A stretch of 64,000 nt of DNA, taken from JAAYCI01 sp031549285. Lineage in GTDB: Bacteria; Bacillota; Clostridia; Oscillospirales; Ruminococcaceae. The position numbers and the translations under genes are program-made. Where the stretch lies: assembly GCA_031549285.1 (NCBI GenBank), contig JAVBPZ010000006.1:62001-126000 (forward strand), in the 5' to 3' direction. The notes below the pieces were generated by a model. It was not told the origin of the DNA. It searched no databases and worked only from the letters and a program-made list of their open reading frames with translations. This document shows positions 32,172-40,939 of the stretch, in pieces; position 1 is the stretch's first letter, and the number at the start of each line of letters is the position of its first letter.

Positions 32172-33782
32172 TCACCCCAGCGCAATGGTTTTGGTCGCCA
32201 CCGCAGCGGTAAACGCGGCGTCGTGCTCCACAAACAGCAACGTGGGCCGGCTGGCTTCCACCGCGGCCTCTATCTGTTCCCGGCTCAGCACGTCGATGTA
32301 GTTCAGCGGCTCGTCCCAGACGAACAGGTGCGCCGGGGTGGCCAGGCTGGCGGCAAGGCATACTTTTTTCTTCTGCCCGGCGCTGTAGGTGGCCATATCC
32401 TGTGTGAATGCCTCGCGCTCAAAGTCTAATTTGCGCAACAGCGCCAGAAACAGCGGTGGGGGTAGATTCTTCTCCCGGGCAAAATCTTGCAGCGAGCCGT
32501 GCAGAAAAGCGGTGTCCTGCGGCAGGGTGCTGATAACCAGCCCGCCGTATTTCCGCAGGGTGCCGCCGGTGGGCGCCAGCGTGCCGGCCATCAGCTGCAG
32601 CAGGGAGGATTTCCCGCAGCCGTTCGGCCCGGTTACCGCTACCCGCTCCCCGGCGTCCAGCGTGAACGACAGGCCGGAAAACAATGTGCGCTGGCCAAAG
32701 GACAGGGTTAGATCCTCCGCCGTCAGCAGGCGCGCCTTGTCCGGCACCAGTGCCGGGAAGCGCAGCGGCTCGGTTTCTTCCACATTTTTTAGGAGCGCCT
32801 GTTTTTCTTCTATCTCGCGGCCACGGCGTTTTTCTATCGCTTTGCTGCGCTGCATCATGCGGGCGGCCTGGTGGCCGACATACCCGCGGTCTATGCTGGC
32901 AGTGCCGCCGTTGTAGCTGTCTTTTTTGCCGCCGGTTTTGCTTTTTTCAATGGCGTCAGACCATTTTTCCGTGCGCTTTGCCGCTGCCTGCAGGCGGCCA
33001 ATGCTTCCCTCCAGCTTTTTGTTCTCGGCCTTTTCGTGCTCGTCCTGCAGCGTGCGCTGCTGCCGCCAGGAGGCATAGTTGCCTTTTTGCAGCTCAATAT
33101 CCGCGCGGTTGATGGCCAGGATATGGTCCACCGCCTCATTTAAAAACGCGCGGTCGTGGCTGACCAGTATGAAGCCGGTTTTCCCCGCCAGCCAGCGCGC
33201 CACCGCCCGGCGGCCGTCGGCATCCAGGTGGTCGGTGGGCTCGTCTATCAGCAGGAACCGGTGCTTTTTCAAAAACAGCGCCGCCAACAGCAACTTCACC
33301 TGTTCCCCGCCGGACAGTGAGGAAAACGGCCGCTCCAGCACCGAGGGATGCACCCCCAGCTTTCCGGTTTCCGCCGCAATCACTTCGTCAATTACATACC
33401 CGTCCGCCGCAGAATAGGCGTGTTCTATTTCGCCGTATTCTTCCATAGCTTCCGGCGTTGCGGCGTCTATCAGCGCCTGCATGCGCGCCTCCCACGCATC
33501 GAAAGGCGCCACCACCCCCCGCGCCACCGCCAGGGCGGTTTTGCCTGTGTCCGCGTTGCTTACCGTTACGGGAAAATATTCAAATGTTTCCGGCGTAATG
33601 ATGCTGCCGGTGCCGGACAGCTTGCCCAGCAGCAGGTTTAAAAAGGTGGTTTTACCCCGGCCGTTCCGCCCAATGAGCCCCAGTCGCCAGGAGGTATCGA
33701 GGTCCAGGCTCACGTGGTCGAACACCGGGGCGGCGGCCCCCGGGTAGCAGAAGGTCAGGTCTGTTATTTGTATGATTGCCAT
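32172..33782 (-). CDS. ABC-F family protein, Lsa/CplR-like (putative ribosome protection)
   Basis: A 536-aa protein with two ABC ATPase domains and no TM. First Walker A is GRNGRGKT (38-45), signature SSLSGGEQVK, Walker B LLIDEPTDHLD; second Walker A GPNGCGKSS, signature YSAGQKKKV, Walker B FVWDEPLNYIDVLS. The interdomain linker is helical and basic with IDRGYVGHQAARMMQRSKAIEKR, a pattern shared with Lsa and CplR proteins that dislodge lincosamides, pleuromutilins and streptogramin A from the ribosome. The EQ-type catalytic Glu are present. Start follows AAAGGAGAA. Which drugs it covers, or whether it is a housekeeping ABC-F, cannot be told. Confidence 0.87.
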   Translation of the reverse strand: MAIIQITDLTFCYPGAAAPVFDHVSLDLDTSWRLGLIGRNGRGKTTFLNLLLGKLSGTGSIITPETFEYFPVTVSNADTGKTALAVARGVVAPFDAWEARMQALIDAATPEAMEEYGEIEHAYSAADGYVIDEVIAAETGKLGVHPSVLERPFSSLSGGEQVKLLLAALFLKKHRFLLIDEPTDHLDADGRRAVARWLAGKTGFILVSHDRAFLNEAVDHILAINRADIELQKGNYASWRQQRTLQDEHEKAENKKLEGSIGRLQAAAKRTEKWSDAIEKSKTGGKKDSYNGGTASIDRGYVGHQAARMMQRSKAIEKRRGREIEEKQALLKNVEETEPLRFPALVPDKARLLTAEDLTLSFGQRTLFSGLSFTLDAGERVAVTGPNGCGKSSLLQLMAGTLAPTGGTLRKYGGLVISTLPQDTAFLHGSLQDFAREKNLPPPLFLALLRKLDFEREAFTQDMATYSAGQKKKVCLAASLATPAHLFVWDEPLNYIDVLSREQIEAAVEASRPTLLFVEHDAAFTAAVATKTIALG

Positions 33783-34151
33783 AGGAAAAAATTCTCCTTT
33801 GTTCTTTGTAAGGGTCCATCCCCGGCTTGTGTTCACGCACCCCGGGGGGTAAACCGGCACAACTATTGCCTTGTGCCTATTGTCTACTAAATCAAAAAAA
33901 CACCGCCGGGCAGCCCAGGCAGGCCACCGGCGGTTCCCCTTTTACTTTGCCGCATGAGGCGGTGCCGGGACGGCACGCCCATACTACTGAAAAAACGGCA
34001 AACAAAAAGAACCCGGTTCCTGCACACGTTCCTGCCCGCACACGCAAAAGCCCCGCCCTGTGGCGGCAACCTTTCGCATACTACAAAATCATTAGGCAGA
34101 AATGCGCAAGTCCGGATTCCCCTCTCGTCTTAAACTCTGTTCATTATTATA
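33783..34151 (-). promoter_or_regulatory. long leader of the ABC-F gene with candidate attenuator
   Basis: Transcription from the promoter at 34146-34173 would give a leader of about 350 nt. In order it holds a minimal frame ATG ATT TTG TAG, a 31-codon frame (34079 to 33984), several small hairpins, an intrinsic terminator (33894-33934), a GGCACAA/TTGTGCC hairpin and the AAAGGAGAA site. ABC-F resistance genes are often induced by ribosome stalling on leader peptides that blocks such terminators. The layout fits; no upstream frame has a convincing ribosome binding site. Confidence 0.55.
33894..33934 (-). terminator. intrinsic terminator inside the ABC-F leader
   Basis: On the minus strand ACCGCCGG/CCGGCGGT with additional GCCTGCC/GGGCTGCC pairing inside, followed by GTTTTTTT. 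It lies 110 bp before the ABC-F start, so unregulated transcription would stop before the gene. Confidence 0.85.
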
Positions 34152-34173
34152 GCAGACGTACCGGCACTGTCAA
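34146..34173 (-). promoter_or_regulatory. strong promoter upstream of the ABC-F leader
   Basis: On the minus strand TTGACA (34168-34173), 16-bp spacer, TATAAT (34146-34151): both hexamers perfect. It lies about 70 bp after the nrdR stop. Confidence 0.85.
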
Positions 34174-34244
34174 GCGGCGGCATGCGGTATTTCCCACGCC
34201 GGCCTGTGTCTTACACAGAAATTCCCAGAGACGCCTGCGGCTGG

Positions 34245-34724
34245 TTATGCCTTTCCGCCGGTGTCCAGCCCTTGTTTGTTCAGCAGTGTTTTCAGTTCAT
34301 CCATAAAGGTATTAATGTCGCTGAATTGGCGATATACCGAAGCAAACCGCACATAGGCCACCTCATCCATCTGCTGCAGTTCCGCCATGGCCAGCTCGCC
34401 AATGCGCATGCTGGTCACCTCGCGCTCATAGCTGCTTAGCAGGCTTTGCTCTATATTGTCCACGATGGTTTCCAGCATTTGGTAGGATACCGGCCGTTTA
34501 TAGCTGGCGCGCATCAGGCCGCGTATCAGTTTCTCGCGGTCAAACGCCTCACGGGACTTATCCTTCTTCACCACCATCAGCGGCACCGTTTCCACTATTT
34601 CATAGGTGGTAAAGCGCTTTGCGCAGGCCAAACACTCGCGCCGGCGGCGGATGCGCGCGGAGTCATCTGCCGGGCGGGAGTCTATCACCTTAGAGTCCAC
34701 CGTGCCACAATAGGGACATTTCAT
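34245..34724 (-). CDS. nrdR: transcriptional repressor NrdR
   Basis: Zinc-ribbon/ATP-cone repressor of ribonucleotide reductase genes. The 159-aa protein starts MKCPYCGTVDSKVIDSRP with the second Cys pair in CLACAKRFTTYE, followed by the ATP-cone (VVKKDKSREAFDREKLIRGLMRA). Length is typical. No nrd gene or NrdR box was recognised in the window. Confidence 0.97.
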   Translation of the reverse strand: MKCPYCGTVDSKVIDSRPADDSARIRRRRECLACAKRFTTYEIVETVPLMVVKKDKSREAFDREKLIRGLMRASYKRPVSYQMLETIVDNIEQSLLSSYEREVTSMRIGELAMAELQQMDEVAYVRFASVYRQFSDINTFMDELKTLLNKQGLDTGGKA

Positions 34725-34859
34725 AGTGCATCCTCTTTTCCATGTTTTGCGGATGGATTGGTCGTATCGCTGCTAGTCTGTGCATGGCTGAACGCGCATT
34801 CCAGAGGGTGTGGTATCCAAATAGAAAACGGCTGCTTCCGGGCCGATGAACCAATATTT

Positions 34860-35660
34860 TCACAGGCCACCCTGCGCACGCAGCAAGCCCGCCATATGGG
34901 CCATGCTGTTTGTCAGTTCCTGCGGCGCGCCAAAGTCCTCGCGGTATACTTCAATTACCATGTCGCCGGTATACCCGGCCCCTGCCAGCTGCCCCAGCAT
35001 CAGCGCGATGTCAAATTCGCCTGCACCGGGTGGCAGGCAGTCGCGCGTTTCGTCCGCATCGCTGATGTGTACCAGGCGAATGTCCCCGCCCATGGCGTCT
35101 ATCATCTGTGCCACCGGCACGCCAAACCGGCGGGCCTGCTTAGCATCCAGCACGAACGCGGCATATTCCCCCAGCATGGGGCGAATCTCCCGTACCGCGG
35201 CAGGCCCACCCAGCCGGCAGTACGCCACGTTCTCATGGCACAGGACCACGCCGTATTCCCGGCCCAGCGCCGCCAGCTGGCAAAAACGGTCGGCATATTG
35301 TTCCAGCGGCAGGTTGCGGTATGCGCGGGCGTGGTCGCCGTGAAACACCAGCTTGTCCGCGCCCAGCGCCTGGCAAGCGGCAAAATATTTCCGGTATAGG
35401 TCTATGCCGTCGGCGAAGCGCCCCTCGTACCGCGAAGCAAACAAAAACCCCTCCAGCGCCGAGGAAAACGGGTGTACCGACAGTACCTGTACCCCGCCCT
35501 GCCGCGCCACCGCCGCCAGCTGTGAAATAAACGGCGGCTCCAGCTCGCTGAAGGTATTCAGGAACACCTCGGTCACCGGCGCACCGGCCGCGGTAATTTG
35601 CTGTAGGGAAAGCAGGGTGTTTTCCGGGTAAAAACAGGCCGTGGAGATGCCACAGCGCAT
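34860..35660 (-). CDS. sugar phosphate isomerase/epimerase family protein (xylose isomerase-like TIM barrel)
   Basis: A 266-aa TIM-barrel protein of the AP_endonuc_2/xylose-isomerase-like family, with metal-ligand type motifs VLSVHPFSS, KLVFHGDHAR, VVLCHENVAYC, AFVLDAKQA, IRLVHISDAD and MVIEVYRED on successive strands. Substrate unknown. ATG at 35660 is preferred because AAGGAGG is eight bases away; the in-frame ATG at 35666 is too close. It lies 150 bp after gcvPB, probably behind a terminator. Confidence 0.82.
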   Translation of the reverse strand: MRCGISTACFYPENTLLSLQQITAAGAPVTEVFLNTFSELEPPFISQLAAVARQGGVQVLSVHPFSSALEGFLFASRYEGRFADGIDLYRKYFAACQALGADKLVFHGDHARAYRNLPLEQYADRFCQLAALGREYGVVLCHENVAYCRLGGPAAVREIRPMLGEYAAFVLDAKQARRFGVPVAQMIDAMGGDIRLVHISDADETRDCLPPGAGEFDIALMLGQLAGAGYTGDMVIEVYREDFGAPQELTNSMAHMAGLLRAQGGL

Positions 35661-35747
35661 GGGCATCGCCTCCTTGCCAAAAAAATGGAAACCACTATAT
35701 ATAGTATTATCGCACACGGAGCACAAAAAAGCAAAGCTGGTTTTTTG

Positions 35748-35779
35748 TGAAAAATGGCAGGTAGACGTCTGCCCACTGC
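35748..35779 (-). terminator. possible terminator of the glycine cleavage operon
   Basis: On the minus strand GGCAGTGGGCAGACGTCTACCTGCC can fold and is followed by ATTTTT, 30-60 bp after gcvPB. The stem is imperfect. Confidence 0.5.
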
Positions 35780-35809
35780 CGCATCCATGCAGCCAATGCA
35801 GCGGAACGT

Positions 35810-37252
35810 TTATGGCTGCGGCGTATACCGCAGCACCGGGCTGCGCGCGGCGGTCACCTCGTCCGGGCGGCGCACCGGCGTGGTACAGGGGGCCGCGTGC
35901 AGGCGCTCGGGGTCGGCTTCCGCCAGCTGCAATAGCGCCCGGAACGCCTGGGCTGCCGCGTCCAGCGTCTCCCGCGTTTCGGTTTCCGTCGGCTCAAACA
36001 TCAGCGCCTCCGGTACGATAAGCGGGAAATACATGGTGGGCGGGTGCACCCCGTCGTCCAGCAGCCCCTTCGCCAGGTCCAGCGCCGACACGCCGGTGGC
36101 GTCCTTCAGTTTTTTCAGGCTCAGCACAAACTCATGCATGCAGGTGCGGTCATACGCAATGGTGTCTTCGTCCCCCATTTTGCGCAGCAGGTAGTTTGCG
36201 TTCAGCACCGCCGCCCCGGCCGCCGCGGGAATGCCCGCCTGCCCCAGCGAGAGGATATAGCACAGCGCGCGCAACGTGACCAGGAAGTTCCCGTAAAAAC
36301 CGCGCACCTTTCCGATACTGTCCGGCCGGTTTGCGTCCAGCGCCAGGCCGTCGGTGGTTTCCACCACCACCGGCTGCGGTAAAAACGGCGCCAGCGCCGC
36401 CGAGCAGCCCACCGCGCCACACCCCGGCCCACCGCCGCCATGCGGCGTGGAAAAGGTCTTGTGCAGGTTCAGGTGAATGACGTCAAAGCCCATGTCGCCG
36501 GGCCGCACAATGCCCATGACGGCGTTTAGGTTGGCGCCGTCATAGTACGCCAGACCCCCGGCGGCATGCACGATATCGGTAATTTCGGCAATATTCTTTT
36601 CAAACAAACCCAGGGTGTTCGGGTTGGTCAGCATAATGCCCGCGGTATCCGGCCCGGTGGCGGCGCGCAACGCGTCCAGGTCCACACAGCCGTCCGGGGC
36701 GCTGGCCACCGTAACCACCGTGTAGCCGTTCATGGCCGCCGAGGCAGGGTTTGTTCCATGGGCAGAATCCGGCACCAGCATCTTGGTACGGGTGCCGCCC
36801 TCGCCACGCTTTTCATGCCATGCTTTTATCATGGCGATGCCCGCGAACTCCCCGTGTGCGCCTGCCGCCGGCTGGAAGCTGACGGCAGCCATGCCGGTAA
36901 TTTCGCACAGTGCTTTTTCCGCTGCCGCCAGCACCGCCAGGCACCCCTGTACCGTGTGTGCCGGCTGCAGCGGATGGATATCCACAAAGCCCGGCAGCGC
37001 GGCCATCTCGTCGTTGATTTTCGGGTTGTACTTCATGGTGCAAGAGCCCAGCGGGTAAAACCCGTTGTTCACGCCAAAGCTGCGGCGCTCCAGCGAACTA
37101 TAATGGCGCGAAATCTCCCCCTCGGTCACCTGCGGCAGCGCGGGCGGCATTTCGCGCAGCAGCGCGCCCGCCGGCAACACCTCCGGCACATCACACGGCG
37201 GCAGCATGTCACAACCACAGCCCGGCTGGCTGCGCTCAAAAATCAGTTTCAC
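35810..37252 (-). CDS. gcvPB: glycine dehydrogenase (decarboxylating) subunit 2
   Basis: The PLP-bearing half of the two-subunit P protein. The 480-aa protein has GFYPLGSCTMKYNPKIN, MLVPDSAHGTNPASAAM, YYDGANLNAVMGIVRPGD and the PLP-lysine motif HLNLHKTFSTPHGGGGPG. The GTG start at 37252 overlaps the gcvPA stop (GTGA) and has AAGGAGG upstream; the longer frame start lies inside gcvPA and is rejected. Confidence 0.96.
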   Translation of the reverse strand: MKLIFERSQPGCGCDMLPPCDVPEVLPAGALLREMPPALPQVTEGEISRHYSSLERRSFGVNNGFYPLGSCTMKYNPKINDEMAALPGFVDIHPLQPAHTVQGCLAVLAAAEKALCEITGMAAVSFQPAAGAHGEFAGIAMIKAWHEKRGEGGTRTKMLVPDSAHGTNPASAAMNGYTVVTVASAPDGCVDLDALRAATGPDTAGIMLTNPNTLGLFEKNIAEITDIVHAAGGLAYYDGANLNAVMGIVRPGDMGFDVIHLNLHKTFSTPHGGGGPGCGAVGCSAALAPFLPQPVVVETTDGLALDANRPDSIGKVRGFYGNFLVTLRALCYILSLGQAGIPAAAGAAVLNANYLLRKMGDEDTIAYDRTCMHEFVLSLKKLKDATGVSALDLAKGLLDDGVHPPTMYFPLIVPEALMFEPTETETRETLDAAAQAFRALLQLAEADPERLHAAPCTTPVRRPDEVTAARSPVLRYTPQP

Positions 37253-38565
37253 AGCGCCGCCACCTCCTTTGCAACCGCTGCCATGTGGTCTATTTCTTCC
37301 TTGGTGTTTACCTCGGTGCAGCACCACAGGATGTCCCCACCCGGCAGCGGCAGCCCACCCAGGATACCGTCACTTTCCAGCCGTGCCATTAGCACCGCTG
37401 GGTCCGCCGGGCTGGCAGTGACAAACTCATTGAAGAATTCACCGGTATGGCGGCGGACATAGCCCGCGGCAGCCAGCTGCGCGGCGGCATAGTGCGCCTT
37501 AGCATAGCACTGGCGGGCGGCCTGTGCAAGGCCTTCCGGGCCCATGGCCGCCAGATATACCGTGGCCGCCATGGCACACAGCGCCTGGTTGGTGCACACG
37601 CTGGAGGAAGCTTTTTCCCGGCGAATATGCTGTTCGCGCGCCTGCAGTGTCAGCACGAAACACCGGCGGCCGTCGGCGTCGGTGGTTTCGCCCGCGATGC
37701 GCCCGGGCAAGCGGCGCATCAGTTCCGCACGGCAGGCAATGAACCCCAAATACGGCCCGCCGAAAGACAGCGGCAGGCCCAGTGGCTGCCCCTCGCCCAC
37801 CGCGATATCCGCGCCCAGCGCCGCCGGGGTTTGTAAGAGCCCCAGCGCAATGGGGTGACAGCCCAGTATCAGTTTTACACCGGCGGCGTGGCACGCGTCG
37901 GCCAGCGGGGCCACGTCCTCTATCACACCATAATAGTTTGGCGAGGGCAGGTATAAACAGGCCACCTGTGGCGACAACATTTCCTGCAGCGCGGCGAGGT
38001 CGGTTTTGCCGCTTGCCTGCGGCACCAGCGCAAACGGTGCGCCGGCGCTGGCGGCATAGGTACGCATGACCGCGATGGTATCCGGGTGTGCGCTGGCCGC
38101 CACCAGCACGCCGGTGCGGGCGCGTTCCCGGCACATGGCGGCTGCCTCGGCCGCGGCGGACGCACCGTCGTACAGCGAAGCATTGGACACATCCATGCCG
38201 GTCAGCGCGCAGACTTCGCTCTGGTACTCGAAGATCATTTGCAGAATACCCTGGCTTATTTCCGCCTGGTACGGTGTGTACGCCGTGACAAAGCTTTCCT
38301 TCGCCACCACCTGTTTCACAATGGCCGGAATGTAATGCCGATATGCCCCCGCCCCACGGAAAATGGTTTGGAACACGGTGTTTTCCGCGGCAAACCCTTC
38401 CAGGATGCGGCGCACGGAATATTCACTTTTCCCGGCGGGCAACGCTAGCGTACCGGCGCGCAGCTGCGGCGGAATGTCCGCAAACAAATCCTCCATCTGC
38501 CGCATGCCAATGGCGTGCAGCATGTCCTGTTGCTGGGCCGGGGTGGCCGGAATATAACCGCCCAT
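37249..38565 (-). CDS. gcvPA: glycine dehydrogenase (decarboxylating) subunit 1
   Basis: Partner of GcvPB; the pair decarboxylates glycine and loads the aminomethyl group on the lipoyl arm of GcvH. The 438-aa protein has GAGAYRHYIPAIVKQVV, SFVTAYTPYQAEISQG, FEYQSEVCALTGMDVSNASLYDGASAAAEA, and FGGPYLGFIACR. The ATG at 38565 follows GGGAGG. Immediately upstream is gcvH. Confidence 0.96.
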   Translation of the reverse strand: MGGYIPATPAQQQDMLHAIGMRQMEDLFADIPPQLRAGTLALPAGKSEYSVRRILEGFAAENTVFQTIFRGAGAYRHYIPAIVKQVVAKESFVTAYTPYQAEISQGILQMIFEYQSEVCALTGMDVSNASLYDGASAAAEAAAMCRERARTGVLVAASAHPDTIAVMRTYAASAGAPFALVPQASGKTDLAALQEMLSPQVACLYLPSPNYYGVIEDVAPLADACHAAGVKLILGCHPIALGLLQTPAALGADIAVGEGQPLGLPLSFGGPYLGFIACRAELMRRLPGRIAGETTDADGRRCFVLTLQAREQHIRREKASSSVCTNQALCAMAATVYLAAMGPEGLAQAARQCYAKAHYAAAQLAAAGYVRRHTGEFFNEFVTASPADPAVLMARLESDGILGGLPLPGGDILWCCTEVNTKEEIDHMAAVAKEVAAL

Positions 38566-38744
38566 TGCAGTACCTCCCTTGGGGTTCCGGTTTACTTTGG
38601 CACAAGCTGGGCACAGGCCAAACGCCTGCGCACAAATCTGCGTGCATACGCAAAACAATCACATGTGCACCTGTGATTTAAATACCGATATGATGTACGG
38701 CGCCGCCTGTTGCTGCTACAAAAGGCTTGCCGGGCCAGGCCAGC

Positions 38745-39122
38745 CTACAGCGTCTCCAAAAACGCGCTGTAGGCGGCGGCGTCCATCAGGTCCGCCGGCA
38801 GGTCGGCGTTTTCCACTTCGATCATCCACGCGGCATAGCAGTCGGCGTTCAGCAGGGCGGCATCATCCAACAGCGCCTCGTTCGCCACCGTCACCGTACC
38901 GGATACCGGGCTGTACACGTCCGACACCGCCTTCACAGATTCCACATCCGCAAACGAAGCGCCCGCCGTCACGGCGTCGCCCGGGGCGGGCAGGTTCACA
39001 AATACCACGTCGCCCAGCTCTCCCTGGGCGTAATCGCTGATGCCCACCTGCGCGGTCCCCTCTCCGGTTTTCTTCACCCATTCGTGGGTTTTAGCGTACA
39101 GGCGGTCTTCTGGAATATTCAT
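38745..39122 (-). CDS. gcvH: glycine cleavage system H protein
   Basis: The lipoyl carrier of the glycine cleavage complex, 125 aa. The lipoylated lysine is in ADVESVKAVSDVYSPVSG (about residue 63), with the typical N-terminal YAKTHEWV and GISDYAQGELGDVVFVNLP. An AAGGAGA site precedes the ATG. No lipoyl ligase or dihydrolipoamide dehydrogenase (L protein) is in the window. Confidence 0.97.
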   Translation of the reverse strand: MNIPEDRLYAKTHEWVKKTGEGTAQVGISDYAQGELGDVVFVNLPAPGDAVTAGASFADVESVKAVSDVYSPVSGTVTVANEALLDDAALLNADCYAAWMIEVENADLPADLMDAAAYSAFLETL

Positions 39123-39231
39123 GGTTTTTTCTCCTTCATAATGAAATATATCTTAAAATCGGGGACATCCGCCGGCGTAACGGACAATTTTTTTGTTTGC
39201 GTATATTTATGGTTGCAGGCCGTCGCACCGT

Positions 39232-40323
39232 TTACTTTTCCCGTTTGTAAAACGGCAGCTTCACCACCTCGGCGGTCAGCATGCGGCCACGCACATCCAC
39301 CTGCAGCTGGCAGCCAACTTCCCGCGCGCCCACCGCTACCAGCGCCATGGCCCCGGCATACCCCACAAACGGCAGCTGTGTACCGGAGGTGACCCGGCCC
39401 ACTTCCTGGCCGTCCTTGTATACAAGACAGCCTTCCCGCGCAATGCCCCGGTCCAGCATCTTCAGCCCGGTGCGGATACAGGCGGGCTCACGCCCCTCCA
39501 GCAGTGCTGTTTTGCCGATGAACGCCGCCTGCTTGTCCATATTTACGAACGAACCCAGGCCCGTCTCCCATGGGGTGATTTCCTCATTCATTTCATGCCC
39601 GTACAGCGGCATGGCGGCCTCCAGCCGCAGGGTATCCCGCGCGCCCAGGCCACAGGGCACCAGGCCGTCCTCCCGCCCGGCCGCCAGCAGCGCGTCCCAC
39701 AGCCGGGGGGCGTCGGCGTTGGCGCAGTATAATTCGAACCCGTCCTCTCCGGTGTAGCCGGTGCGCGAAACCAGGCACGGCACCCCGGCCACCAGCACCC
39801 GTGGGGTGAAGGTATATTTTTTCACCGGCAGCTTGTCCGCATCCGCCAGCCGCGAGAGAATCTCCAGCGCCTTCGGCCCCTGCAGCGCCAGCTCTGCCGT
39901 CTCCTCGCTCTCGTCGGTCATCTGCACATCGGTGGGCAGGCAGGCGGTAATCCACTCCACCACTTTTTCATGGTTTGCGGCGTTCACCACCAGCAAAAAT
40001 GCGTCCTCCGCCTTTTTATATACAATTAAATCATCCACAAAGCCGCCGCGTTCGTTGCACAGCGGACTGTACCGGCAGCCACCCGGCGCCAGGCCCTGCA
40101 TGTCGTTGGTCAGCAGGTACTGCAGCAGCGCAAAGGCCCCCGCGCCGCGCAGCAAAATTTCCCCCATGTGGGAAACATCGAACAGGCCGGCCGCGCCGCG
40201 CACCGCCATGTGTTCTGCAATGACCCCGGTGGGATATTGTACCGGCATAAGATACCCGGCAAAGGGCACCATTTTTGCCCCCGCCGCCAGATGGTTTTTG
40301 TACAACGCTGTTGTTTTTTCCAT
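39232..40323 (-). CDS. gcvT: aminomethyltransferase (glycine cleavage T protein)
   Basis: Transfers the methylene group from the H protein to tetrahydrofolate, releasing ammonia. The 363-aa protein has MVPFAGYLMPVQYPTG, LFDVSHMGEILL, VSRTGYTGEDGFELYC, CGLGARDTLRLEAAMPLYGHEM and a C-terminal barrel. ATG at 40323 sits correctly behind AAAGAGGTG; a TTG four codons upstream is too close. It is the first gene of the gcvT-H-PA-PB operon. Confidence 0.96.
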   Translation of the reverse strand: MEKTTALYKNHLAAGAKMVPFAGYLMPVQYPTGVIAEHMAVRGAAGLFDVSHMGEILLRGAGAFALLQYLLTNDMQGLAPGGCRYSPLCNERGGFVDDLIVYKKAEDAFLLVVNAANHEKVVEWITACLPTDVQMTDESEETAELALQGPKALEILSRLADADKLPVKKYTFTPRVLVAGVPCLVSRTGYTGEDGFELYCANADAPRLWDALLAAGREDGLVPCGLGARDTLRLEAAMPLYGHEMNEEITPWETGLGSFVNMDKQAAFIGKTALLEGREPACIRTGLKMLDRGIAREGCLVYKDGQEVGRVTSGTQLPFVGYAGAMALVAVGAREVGCQLQVDVRGRMLTAEVVKLPFYKREK

Positions 40324-40348
40324 GCTGCGCAACACCTCTTTAGGTTGA

Positions 40349-40378
40349 ATTGTAGCGTGCCCGGCAAGGCTTTGTCAA
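40349..40378 (-). promoter_or_regulatory. promoter of the gcv operon
   Basis: On the minus strand TTGACA (40373-40378), 18-bp spacer, TACAAT (40349-40354). The transcript would start about 20 bp before gcvT, leaving no room for a glycine riboswitch. Confidence 0.75.
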
Positions 40379-40426
40379 GGTGGTGCGGCGCGCGGTGCAA
40401 ACGGGCAAAAATTGCACCGTTTACCC

Positions 40427-40453
40427 TTGACATTTTGCGCCGTATACTATAAA
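40427..40453 (+). promoter_or_regulatory. likely promoter of tRNA-Ala
   Basis: TTGACA (40427-40432) and TATAAA (40448-40453) separated by 15 bp, about 60 bp before the tRNA. The spacer is short. Confidence 0.5.
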
Positions 40454-40511
40454 TTAGTAAGGTAACTGCTGTGCACGGCGGCTGTACCGTTCCGTGGCGG
40501 CAGGCGCACAT

Positions 40512-40587
<76 letters not shown>

Positions 40588-40589
40588 GA

Positions 40590-40626
40590 ACCACCTTACT
40601 AGTTAATTCAAGTAAGGTGGTTTTTA
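40590..40626 (+). terminator. terminator after tRNA-Ala
   Basis: ACCACCTTAC/GTAAGGTGGT perfect stem followed by TTTTT, directly after the CCA end. Confidence 0.92.
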
Positions 40627-40939
40627 TGTTTTAAAACCCCTTATGCTAAAATATCCAAAGCGTCTGCCGCCGACAGCAAAGCGATTTTTGGGCGATGAAC
40701 GAAAACGTTCATCAACTGCAGGCGAAAACAATACGAGGTATGTCACCCGACGTTTCCCGCATGCGGCGCCGGGGAAATTTACGACAAATTTTGCGATTCG
40801 ATGTCCCACCGGTGGTGCGAATGTGGTATAATCATTTTTAACCTTTATAAAGCATTTTTTACAGCCTTGCCGCACCCGCGGCGGCAGGACAAAAATTGCC
40901 GCAGATGTTTTTGCCGGCGATCTGGAAAAGGAGAAACAG

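Noticed and set aside
40324..40511. Glycine riboswitch before gcvT
   Set aside because: No tandem aptamer pattern, and the promoter lies too close to the gene.
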